Assembly: GCA_038251405.1 (NCBI GenBank)
Contig: JBBSBH010000006.1
Location: forward strand, 62,001-126,000
Direction of reading: 5' to 3'
DNA: 64,000 nt
Origin: JADJLQ01 sp038251405
Lineage (GTDB): Bacteria > Bacteroidota > Bacteroidia > Chitinophagales > Saprospiraceae
Each line of letters begins with the position of its first letter. The first letter of the stretch is position 1. Both the position numbers and the translations under genes were made by a program. Below are positions 34,501 through 42,200 of this stretch, piece by piece. Under the pieces are notes generated by a model, which was not told the DNA's origin, made no database searches, and saw only the letters and a list, made by a program, of their open reading frames with translations.

Positions 34501-36885
34501 AGCGTATTGTTCAATTTTTATAGCTCTTGTAGACACATCTCCAGGGTTCAGAAATTGACATTGCAATAGGTCTTGTAGTTGTTGATAGCTAACCCTCATA
34601 TAAGGAAGTAAGCCTTCGAGATTGTGCTGGGCTAAATTGAAGCTAATCGTCAATGGTGTTTCTCCGGATACTACCTTCCAGAATGATTCTGGTACGCCAA
34701 ACCATGATTTGGCAAAATTTACTTCTGTATACTGATTGGATTGGATAGGGCTAAACTGTCTTAAAAACTCATACCGTGTCCAGCCCAATTTATTCAAGTA
34801 CACCTTTGTCTGTTCAAATGGTTCGTCAAATGGTAATTTATTACTAAAAGCAAAGTCCCCGGTAGCAATATCTCGGAGTGGTATATAAGCATCGGTATGT
34901 AATGTCTCACCATTTCCATCTGAATTTATGTATTCTGGAATGGCATCTAAAATTTCAGTTGTATTTTCTGTTTGGTAGGAGGAAGATATAATACCTATAT
35001 TGTTACTACCATCTTTTATATACAACACATACTTTTCCATCAATTCATTGACTAAGTCAATGTACGGCATGGCGGTATTGGTGTTCTTGCAAGTGAGATG
35101 AATATGCTCCAAGTCCGGTCTTCGTCTCATCAGTTCACAAAAGGCTTTCTTATTTTCACCTTTCAGATTGGCCAGCATGTCTACAAAGTATGCCGCCGGA
35201 CTATATACACTTTGGCAATGGTCACAGTCGCAAAGCTCTCCATCATTGAACATTTCGTGATAATCGTACTTTGTTTCAGAAGATGTGCTGTCTTCAGTTT
35301 TTGCGATAGAATGCGTTACCGTAGTTGGTATATCATTATTCATCTTGTGGTTGACCAACAAGGCAGTAGTTCGCTTATCCATGGAAAGGACCTTACCAAT
35401 AGTCTCTTTGGCTTTCGCCTCATTTCCTGCTACAGAAGCAAAAGCTTTTACAAACGAGCTAATCCCATATTTGTTGGCTATGGCTGAGGCGCTAGTTAGC
35501 TTTTCTTTTACCAATGCATTGGTCAGGTTGTAATTGTTGTCACTTAGCTTCTGAATACGATGTATGGTTTTAATATTCTTTTCCAACATTGTAGAATCTG
35601 AGATTCCTTCAAGCTTTGCAGTTTTAAAATCCTTCATAAAGTTCCGGGAAGTCAGCTCGAAGTTTGGGTTAGTTGCAAAAAAAGTATCCAAATCTTTTTT
35701 ATTGTCAAATGCTGAATTTGTGTCCTTTTTTAAAGACCCTGCAAACCATGAAGTCGGAAAGGTTGCTTTAAAATTGGCCTCTAAGGTCATCGCATAATTC
35801 TCAATTTTTTCACCATCATTCTTACCAGAGATTTCCTCTGGAAAGTTTTTGATTCCTGCATTTTTGATGTGATCCTTCCATTCATCTTTATCCAATCCAG
35901 CCAAGGTCCTGATTGATTTATAGTCTGATGCTGTTTTTAAATGGGCTAATAATTTATCTGTAAGAGCTGGCTGATCTCCTATAAGCGCATTTAATTCAAA
36001 AGTACTTTTGAGGTTGTGAATCTTTTTATCATCATTAAATCCGGGTTTTGTTTTAAGTGTTTCCCAGAATTTCTCTTGATCTATTTCACTGTCATACACC
36101 ATTTTTAGCAGTGTATTTTGCTCCTCAGATTTCAATAAAGTCTTTGTAATTTCTTTGACACTATTTGTTACAGGTGATTTATCATCACTGATAGCTTTTT
36201 CAAGTGCATTCGTTTTAAACTCGAGTATCCATTTGTCTATAGATTTGAGAGCTTGACTAGAGATGATATTTTTTTCAACAGCATTTTCAATAGTGGATTT
36301 CAATGTATCATTTGCCACTAGGATCAGTTGAATCAGTTCTTTTGGTTGACCGAGGCGTAGAAGAGCGTAATAAAAGGAAGCGTCCACTTTTACTTTTACC
36401 GACATCTCGTGCGCTAAAGCTATAGCTTCAATTTTTTCGTATTCTTCACCTGTTTCTCCGGTAAGGAAACTAAAATCCTTGTTTATTTCTGTCTCTTCCA
36501 ATTGGTCGAAGCGTAGTTTACTTGCTTCCACAATAGGTTTTAACAACTTTATTAAAGCATCATATTCATTGATGGTCAGCACTATTCCGCCACCAATTTT
36601 GAAATCAATTTGAGTGTTTTCTTCGATATTATAATATATCGGAGATTCCCCCAAAATTTTATTCCTTCCTTCAGAAATCCGAATGAAGACATCTGGGCCT
36701 TTGAATTCAGGTGTCGCAGCTTCATCATTAAAGGCGATAGAATATGCACCATTTAGATCAGTCTTTTGTAATCCCAGTGATTTTTCAGAACGAAGGTCTT
36801 TTTCAAATAATTCAACAATGCCTGCTGAAAGTGGAGCATTGTGTTCATCATAGATGATGCCGGAGATGGTGTATGTATTTGCCAT
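28585..36885 (-). CDS. tcA: Tc toxin TcA-type subunit (pore-forming translocation component)
   Basis: The 2766-residue protein matches the TcA/TcdA group of ABC toxins. Residues 1-95 are a Cna-B/transthyretin-like beta domain (YTISGIIYDEHNAPLSAGIVELFEKD). The VRP1-like motif DGELCDCDHCQSVYSPAAYFVDMLANLK lies near 545-575. A neuraminidase-like region sits around 1400-1650. The helical shell and C-terminal TcB-binding region end with GMDLLQGTNNSVVISTPFNLAVALG. TcA forms a pentameric bell-shaped channel that injects the toxic fragment held in the TcB-TcC cage. No signal peptide is seen, as usual. Genes on both sides lie on the same strand within about 50 bp. The 2576-aa tcBC partner is upstream in the transcription direction. 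Confidence 0.9.
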   Translation of the reverse strand: MANTYTISGIIYDEHNAPLSAGIVELFEKDLRSEKSLGLQKTDLNGAYSIAFNDEAATPEFKGPDVFIRISEGRNKILGESPIYYNIEENTQIDFKIGGGIVLTINEYDALIKLLKPIVEASKLRFDQLEETEINKDFSFLTGETGEEYEKIEAIALAHEMSVKVKVDASFYYALLRLGQPKELIQLILVANDTLKSTIENAVEKNIISSQALKSIDKWILEFKTNALEKAISDDKSPVTNSVKEITKTLLKSEEQNTLLKMVYDSEIDQEKFWETLKTKPGFNDDKKIHNLKSTFELNALIGDQPALTDKLLAHLKTASDYKSIRTLAGLDKDEWKDHIKNAGIKNFPEEISGKNDGEKIENYAMTLEANFKATFPTSWFAGSLKKDTNSAFDNKKDLDTFFATNPNFELTSRNFMKDFKTAKLEGISDSTMLEKNIKTIHRIQKLSDNNYNLTNALVKEKLTSASAIANKYGISSFVKAFASVAGNEAKAKETIGKVLSMDKRTTALLVNHKMNNDIPTTVTHSIAKTEDSTSSETKYDYHEMFNDGELCDCDHCQSVYSPAAYFVDMLANLKGENKKAFCELMRRRPDLEHIHLTCKNTNTAMPYIDLVNELMEKYVLYIKDGSNNIGIISSSYQTENTTEILDAIPEYINSDGNGETLHTDAYIPLRDIATGDFAFSNKLPFDEPFEQTKVYLNKLGWTRYEFLRQFSPIQSNQYTEVNFAKSWFGVPESFWKVVSGETPLTISFNLAQHNLEGLLPYMRVSYQQLQDLLQCQFLNPGDVSTRAIKIEQYAIADNKITCNLDKLYLTSITSEWLNKTARFIRLWKLTGWELFEVDKVLIGFGLNEFPTQASFSKKLLLPLYQIAILKEKIKINITQVLTLSGDLRREEYFDLSKEYHPQITSLYQSLFKNDPLKKFDFSLTINENKESIAAAFNTDINEIGTFVQLENEVSSLTKLSLIYRHVLLSKFLNVSVTELRKMLALTASDLPIDANWEFEKVLHFIDRISIVKEIGLKSDVLVKSITVDKELLSIVIEYIKKFDLLASSPVVENIESLRKTILEKLISEINNSRFFKSPLATEETNSVKIAFDGILNGDLEKLSELDTEKLTAKLKAISPLLIGDVPLFDILKFSNEDIVWIKENAEGLNIKKLWTENQVDTTYTYNCIEQLFFLSRLIKRKKVSNSNIIWADFANEVFKQNGTKESFIKNGSELYNIQVEIFNQLIGTIDPVNPDQGILQMHFPNDFTKIRNLEWILDKASILEKLTPSPDQVISISKLNPEQEDALDVLNLLKSKYPQKEWLKTIGPLNDTLREKRRDALIDWLLVNDQTTWTIPTDIYKYLLIDTEMDACMDTSRIKQAISSVQLFIDRCLMGLEAEVTLDDDFATQWNTWRKQYRVWEANRKIFLYPENWLEPELRDDRSPFFKELESQLTQNEVTEETAKEALLTYLQKLDNVAKLDIVGLFNDDDTGKLHVIGRTYNFPHQYFYRYQYKNVWSAWEKIEIDIEGDHILPVVWNGRLMLFWAQFTEKQVSPKSGSTKIKKPDRDGDMAMVNEEPAKFLEMKLVWSEYRNGKWSGKKVSKAVLTIGNDKEKYNIDKKDKPPLISKLLITSFVYKFSTLHLVIYQESFSVIKELYLCGSFKFTNSNEEVEFEEMFKYIPSNQDGTLDPLSYDQNSQLHQIKIKALNKINDNHLLISRPPDIIPIDTVSFFKIIDQEFTLEFTVKNLGSSKLIPLKHNLLDKKKLLYFQTNKDHQFLVKYNSFSYPFLSNNSTSNSIYSNKMDRNLLKHTFNSNIRFLHYYSFYHPKISDIINRAYLNSFDSLYSISLQNNTSNFFQNEYIPSNLVKKPYPVNNIDYSNNGSYSLYNWELFVHIPLTIASQLMQNQKYEEARKWLHFIFNPTVAGNAEEGPSRFWITKPFREEITNMVTLENLLESDGYAEELNTQLENWEENPFSPHAVARFRISAYMRKTFLMYIDILIKWGDQLFARDTIETINEATLLYLLAQEILGKRQQAIPKRAEPPIRTFFDIKDGLNSFSNIVVKEGIELLIDAGNTTDNNLKMYYFGLPKNEYIVKYWDTIEDRLYKIRNCMNMEGVVRSLALFEPPLDPGMLIRMRAAGLSINDVLDNSVSIPHYRFQVMLQKANELCNDVKNLGSSLLSAIEKKDSEQLSLLRNTHELSMLALIKRQKKWQRDETRENLASLNESKKNIENRYEYYSSRNFMNTAEALSFESIYLGMTFQIGQAQQELLAAILYNTPDFKIGSGFTLGATAGGTSTGNSAKASATVLQAMGIVNTTAGTMSNIVGGYQRRMDDWKFQTKSAEIELKQIEKQITAAEIRLAIAEQDLVNHDRQAEQSREVDDFMRSKFSNAELYKWMVEQLSTVYFQTYNLAYSSAKKAEKCMQYELGLDDINYIKFGYWDNLKSGLLSGEKLQLDLRLLENTYLEKNKRDYEIVKHVSVSMLDPLALIKLRATGSCEFNIPEALYDMDFPGQYFRRIKSVSLSIPCIAGPYTSVSSKLSLTKSSYRKSNVAANYPQTNANDVRFNFFNTVEQSIASSHGQNDSGVFELNFRDERYLPFEGTGAISSWKLELPTEVRQFDYNTISDVVLHLKYTASDGGSLLKDASNGEIRNQLNIIVQDLSESGLHIAINMKHDMPNEWHMLKQKGTVDLLIDKSRLPYMAQAIGASAAISEVIFIAKVMGNPVTFSFDVNSTSTNLSTIQGMDLLQGTNNSVVISTPFNLAVALGDVNNLEELMMLVKYTF

Positions 36886-36930
36886 GGTTGGTAAATTTTT
36901 ACTTTTTGTTTAATCGATAAAATATCAATG

Positions 36931-37782
36931 TTAATTCTTGCTTAATGGTGGCGCGAAAGTTGGTTTTAAGTTTGTGGAGGAACCGACTTGGCTTTTTTGC
37001 CAACTCCCAGACCTCCATATGCATTCATTATTTTGTAAAACCCATCTCCCAGTTTGCCAAAAATATCCTTTTCTTCCTGTTCCTACTTTATCTTCCTTGT
37101 ATCCATTAGGAGGGGCTTTAGGACATTCATTTATTGTTAATTTTATCCATTTTCCCTTCTGCCAAACGCAAACACCATTCTTTTTATAGTAATAACCTGA
37201 AACCCATTTATTACCAGGATTCTCTCCTGGCTTATCGTGATTAAGTCTGGTGAGTAAGACACCATCAGGATTTCTATTAGGGCAACTTACAATTGTTTGC
37301 ACAAGTGGTACACTATCCTTAATTTCTACTTGATAGCTCTCTGGGGTTGGTTTTACTTTTGCATAAATAGTATCTGCCAAAGAATATAATTTTGTATCAT
37401 CTGCTAGTTGATATTGGTCGGATACGATAGCTATCAGCACATTTTCATACTTCAATTCGATAGATATTAGGTTTCGATATTGTGCAATGCCTTCTGAAGA
37501 AATCGTAGCATCCCAACTTTTATCTACAGAATTCAAACCAATTGATAAAAAACTATTTAAAAACGGTTTTTTCAATTTGCCATCAGAAGTATATAATTTT
37601 ACACTTACATTAAATAGCTGCTCCTTTTTTAGGTGGGCTTTATAAAATTCTTCTACTGGCTTTCCAAAAATGAGAAATATCGCCATTAGTAAAATAACTG
37701 TCATAATAGTATAAAAGATAACTGGTCTTTTATTTCTAAGACTTTCAAGTCCAAATAACTCAAGTATTTTAATTATGTCCAT
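36931..37782 (-). CDS. Single-pass membrane protein with G-x-W repeats
   Basis: The protein has 283 residues. One transmembrane helix lies at about residues 20-40 (VIFYTIMTVILLMAIFLIFG), followed by an extracytoplasmic domain. The C-terminal 120 residues hold a repeated aromatic motif: VWQKGKW, YFWQTGRW and CIWRSGSW. It lies 45 bp upstream of tcA in the direction of transcription and so is probably in the same operon. I do not recognise the family. A role in anchoring, release or cell-surface placement of the Tc particle is a guess from position. Confidence 0.6.
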   Translation of the reverse strand: MDIIKILELFGLESLRNKRPVIFYTIMTVILLMAIFLIFGKPVEEFYKAHLKKEQLFNVSVKLYTSDGKLKKPFLNSFLSIGLNSVDKSWDATISSEGIAQYRNLISIELKYENVLIAIVSDQYQLADDTKLYSLADTIYAKVKPTPESYQVEIKDSVPLVQTIVSCPNRNPDGVLLTRLNHDKPGENPGNKWVSGYYYKKNGVCVWQKGKWIKLTINECPKAPPNGYKEDKVGTGRKGYFWQTGRWVLQNNECIWRSGSWQKSQVGSSTNLKPTFAPPLSKN

Positions 37783-37850
37783 AATTTTAAATCATTTAAT
37801 TATTCAATTTTTCTGTATCTTTTATAAAACATTTTCCTTTTTGTCAGGAT

Positions 37851-38040
37851 CAGAATTTTCTGAATTTTGGAATTTTCTGGATTTCTCAAGCATCATAATT
37901 CTGAAAATCCTCTAACCCTTTGAATCCTGATTCAGACAATTATTCCTTGGTCAGAATTAGAATTTTAGAATTTTCAGAATTTCTCTAGGACCGTAATTCT
38001 GAAAATCCTTTAATCCTGCGAATCCTGCTTCAGACAAATT
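37851..38040. repeat. Two tandem copies of a 98-bp Bacteroidota-type repeat
   Basis: Two copies with a 98-bp period are present. TAATTCTGAAAATCC occurs at 37896-37910 and 37994-38008. GAATCCTG(A/C)TTCAGACA occurs at 37922-37938 and 38020-38036. Each copy starts with AGAATTTT-rich runs. Similar CAGAATTT...AATCCTGATTCAGACAA arrays are scattered in many Bacteroidota genomes, as I recall. No gene is visible in 37783-38131 apart from this. Confidence 0.75.
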
Positions 38041-38131
38041 TTCCTTTTTTCCAAAATCAGAATTTATATCCATCATTATCTATTTTGGTTATCCTAAATA
38101 ATTCAAAATTATAAATTTTTACTATGATTTT

Positions 38132-38674
38132 TTAATTAAGTGAATCTTCAATTTTTAATTCTTTACGGTACGCATCGTGTTTTTCCACGAATGCAGTCTC
38201 AGCTTTTTTGGGAAAGTCATGAGTAAAAACATGGGCTACACTTTTATCGTAGCTTTCACCTCTTGTCTCAATATATAGCTGCATCCAATTATCATAATGG
38301 ATGATAAATGCTTGTGCATGAGGTATTAAGTCTAATGGAATCAAATGCCCCTTTTCCAGCAACAAACGCCTAATTGTCTCGTTGCATTCCTTCAGTATCT
38401 GCTCTCGAAAAATATTGTGCTCATCATATCTTTGCACAGCGATCTTGCTTCGCATGAGCTGCAGGCTGACAGGTGCCAATAGTTCCTCAAGGGATCGAAG
38501 CTTGAAATTAAACTGGGTATCATAGAACTTATCTCTTTTTTTAAATTCCTCTTCAATCGTTTTCTTCATACGTTCCTCCCTTTGCATGAAGATAAAGCCA
38601 AGGATACCTGAGATAAGGACGGTTTCGACAATGATTTTGAATGCTATTTCTGTTAATATTTCCATGATTGTCAA
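38132..38674 (-). CDS. Small membrane-anchored protein of the Tc locus
   Basis: The 180-residue protein begins with one hydrophobic helix (about residues 8-28, IAFKIIVETVLISGILGFIFM). A charged coiled-coil-like segment follows (QREERMKKTIEEEFKKRDKFYDTQF), then a helical soluble domain. The family is not recognised. It sits between the tcBC and tcA genes on the same strand. A one-helix anchor plus coiled coil is compatible with a holin- or spanin-like part of a lysis cassette, but also with many other functions. The start at 38674 is a clear ATG. Confidence 0.55.
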   Translation of the reverse strand: MTIMEILTEIAFKIIVETVLISGILGFIFMQREERMKKTIEEEFKKRDKFYDTQFNFKLRSLEELLAPVSLQLMRSKIAVQRYDEHNIFREQILKECNETIRRLLLEKGHLIPLDLIPHAQAFIIHYDNWMQLYIETRGESYDKSVAHVFTHDFPKKAETAFVEKHDAYRKELKIEDSLN

Positions 38675-39290
38675 TTATTTATACTTACTAGATTTTGCAG
38701 ATTACGTTGTATGCTGCTAATATGGGTTATAGCTTTTTTACCCTTCGAAACGGCATATTGATAGATCACTTGATCATCTTGCACGGGCACATTTGCCTCA
38801 ACCAACAAGATGATAAGAGCCATCCAGCACCCGGCAGCAAAATGGTGGTAAACTCCATAAGACCTATAAATAATTCATTTGATTTGAAATTCATTTATTT
38901 AAAGTTTATACATAAAATATTTTTAATTCATCTTAGCATGACTTTATCTTTTCATCAATTAATTTAATCTTAAAATATTTTGGATTGAAATATTCAAGAT
39001 GCTATTATCCACATAACCTATATGATCTTTATGAAAATTCAACTTCATTTCATATTCCTTTAAAAGGATATCTTTTATATGGGTGTTGTTATTCATTTTT
39101 TATTGCTTTTTAACTGATTACTAAATTATTTTATTTCCAAATATGATATTTGCTGACTTTATATTTCGTATCTCAGATATTCGAGAGGGAGCTTGGTCTA
39201 TTTTTACTGAACACCGTAGCTTAGCTTGTCATATAATACTTCTCATCAATATAGCAGCTTCGCGCCAGTAGAGTTACAAGTCTGTGAAGT
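38675..39290. other. Gap downstream of tcBC
   Basis: These 616 bp contain no long gene on either strand. A 45-codon minus-strand frame (38959-39096) is listed separately. A plus-strand frame at 38695-38967 reads like non-coding DNA. In polymorphic toxin loci an immunity gene would be expected here; none is convincing. Confidence 0.4.
38959..39096 (-). CDS. Possible 45-residue small protein
   Basis: A short ATG frame encodes MNNNTHIKDILLKEYEMKL and ends NISIQNILRLN. It contains a plausible amphipathic helix and no low-complexity sequence. It lies about 195 bp downstream of tcBC on the same strand, where an immunity or regulatory gene could be. It may equally be the remnant of a longer gene. 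Support is only the open frame and position. Confidence 0.25.
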   Translation of the reverse strand: MNNNTHIKDILLKEYEMKLNFHKDHIGYVDNSILNISIQNILRLN

Positions 39291-42200
39291 TTAGTCTGGA
39301 TGAAACGTTTGTAAATTTCCTTTAACATCAGTTATTACTCTCATATATGTAGTGAACCATCCTCCCTTATTTAATGATGATATACCTATTGGCCTCCCAA
39401 TATTAACAAGTCTTTCAAAATTTCCACTTTTTAAACGCGTGACAGATGACCTAATTACTTGTTGGCTTGTAACAATACTCAACGCTTCATCGGAACCTAT
39501 AGTAAAAACTGACCTATTATTTCCTGGCAACCCTCGACTCATCGAATGTTTAATGATAGAATGCCATGGAGAATTTCCGCCTGTACCTTTGTAATTAACA
39601 TTAATTCTTGTTCTTACTGATCCTGGTATATCAAGAGGTGTCGAAGTTGAAGTACTAAGAGTTTTAGATGACGAAGATGCAGATACATGTTCTTGAACCA
39701 TAGGGCTTCTATTTGAAGACGTTACCACTGCATCATCCAGTAGTTGTGAAAGTCTAGCGGCTGGTGATTTCGTTGTTGCCCTTTTAATTGCACCAGCTCC
39801 TATTCTTATCAATGCAGATGCATCCTCTATAAGCGACGAATCGCCTTTAGAAGCATGTCTCGCACTAAAACTAAAAGCAATAACACCAGCTACCAACATT
39901 CCTGCACTATAGCCACGTTCAGCGTCACTTAGTTCCCTACCACTCTCTGCATCACGCCCAGTAATAATTTCTTGTCCTGTGGTTACTGTTTGCATAACAC
40001 TGAAAGCTAACATTCCTCCTTCAAGCCCTGTAGTCGTTACTGCGCCAGCCACAGTTGCAACCGTGCCTGCTGTTGACGCAGATGCTCCAAGATATAATGC
40101 CGATCCTCCTGCAAGCGTTGTGGTTGAAGAAGCAGCTATGCCAATCACAGCAGGGGCTGCCAGAATCACTACAATCGTTCCAATTGCCCCAACAGCAGCA
40201 CCTTTAGATACTGCTGCTGCAGTCTCCAAATTTCTATCACCAACGCTATCGCCAATCCATATTGCAGCTTTTTGTCCCCAAGAAAGAGTATCTCTCCAAC
40301 TTTCCTTTCCTGTTTGGTCAAAATAAACAATTGGATTATTTTTGCAAGAAACATAAACATTCACTCCATCCTCAATCCCAATCGGATCCGCACTCAGCCA
40401 CCTCCCCAACCATGGCAAATAATACCTCGCACTATGATATTCCAATCCTGTTTCTTCATCCCGCTCCATGCCCGTATAGCGGTAGCTTTTTGCAGCTGAT
40501 CGAATAGTAGTATTTTTTGCTTGGTAAGCAGTCGTGCCGTAGGGATGGTATTCTTCATAACTGATGACCCGAGCGGAGTCATCCAGTTCTAAAGCAGCTG
40601 AACCAAGATGATTGTGGAATTGGTATCGGACCAATTGTCTTTCGGTGTCATCGTTTACCTCATTTCGGGTTTCTATCATCACGAAGCGGTGGTCGCCATC
40701 CATAAGACTTAAACTAACCCTTTCCAAGCCTTTTGCGGTACCACTATGTTTTTTGTATAATTCATAACCTGCTATGTAAATGCGTTCGTCTTTTTTTGTG
40801 GGATTATTACTTGCGGAAAAGTTTTCTGTTATCTTTCGTATGCGCTGTCCACTGCCATCATAATGGTAGTAAGTGGTTTCTGGAGTGCCATTTCCAGGAT
40901 TTACTTTTTGGGTAATGGTCTTTACCAATTCCTCTTTGAAATTCCAGCCCATTTCCTGGAGGTGGGGCATCTTGGTGATAAAACCGTGTTGGGTATGGTG
41001 ATCATAATCGGTATAGTTTCTAGGATCGCCGTTACCAACAATATTTGTACTTTTTATCCTGTTATTGAGATCTTGATACTCGTATTTCCTTGTCCAGTCA
41101 TTGCCTGTGGCTTTATGTTCCATCAATTGGATGTTACCTACGGAATCATATTCATACCGTTGAGTATAATTACGCACTGACATGGGATTTGGCTGCATAA
41201 ATGGCGCATCATTCCAGTTATCTGTCTCACCAAAGGTCATGACTGCATTATTTTCTCTTCCTTTGGCTTCTACCAATCGGTACAACGCATCGTAAGTATA
41301 ATCATTAATTGGGTCCACAACTCGATTGCTAAAAAACTCAGAGTCAAACGCATCATCTTTGATTGCGGTGATATTGCCTACGGCATCATAGGTATATGTC
41401 AAATCTTGCAGTAGATCGTTTTGTCGTGTACTTTCTAAACTTTTAAGGTGGAAGGTTTCTTTGTCGTATTCATATTTGGCAATGACCTTGTTACCGTATT
41501 TGATTTTTTCTCTTTGGCCTTTTTCATTGTAGTCAATGTTTTCGATGTAGGTGCTTGCTATAACTGCTCCCGGGTGTAAAACGCTTTCACTGTCTAGCAA
41601 TCCGGCTTCATTGTAAGAGGGCGTAATGACACTTCCATCAGGAGCTATTTGTTTGGTGATCCTGCCAAGTGCATCGGTTTCTGTTGAGAATAAAAATGCA
41701 TCATTTTCTAAATCGGCAATAGGAATTGGCTCTATCCAGTTGGTTACTTCTTTGTATTTGCTGAATAGTTTACGGGTGGCAGCAAGAGGCTGTCCTTTGA
41801 AATCATAGCTGAGTGTTTCCACCAATCCTCCCGTATCGTAATGCTGGATAACTTGTCCTATTGTATTTCTCGCTTGCAAAGCGGCTTCATTAAACCGGTT
41901 CGCATTGCTTCTTATTCCTGTTAATTGGCTTTCACCATATATCACCCTGTCAAAAATATTATCTAATAGATCATCTGAACCATCTAACTTTTTTCGATCT
42001 CCACCGATTACTTTGCTATGAGTAGGTCGATGAGCAATATCATAGAAATACTGAAACTCGTGGTTGCGCTCGTCCCAGGTACGCAGCGGATTGCCTAAGA
42101 TATTAATAAACAACCAGCGCTGTCCGGCATCCATGCTGAGTTGATACACCACGTTGCCCAGCATATCGTATTTGTACTGCATGACTATATTATTTCTGGC

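Noticed and set aside
38695..38967. A 90-codon plus-strand frame in the gap after tcBC
   Set aside because: The translation looks like random AT-rich DNA, and all neighbours are on the minus strand.
39979..40326. A 115-codon Ala/Pro/Val-rich plus-strand frame
   Set aside because: It is the reverse strand of the Gly/Ala-rich segment of the tcBC toxin and owes its length to that composition.
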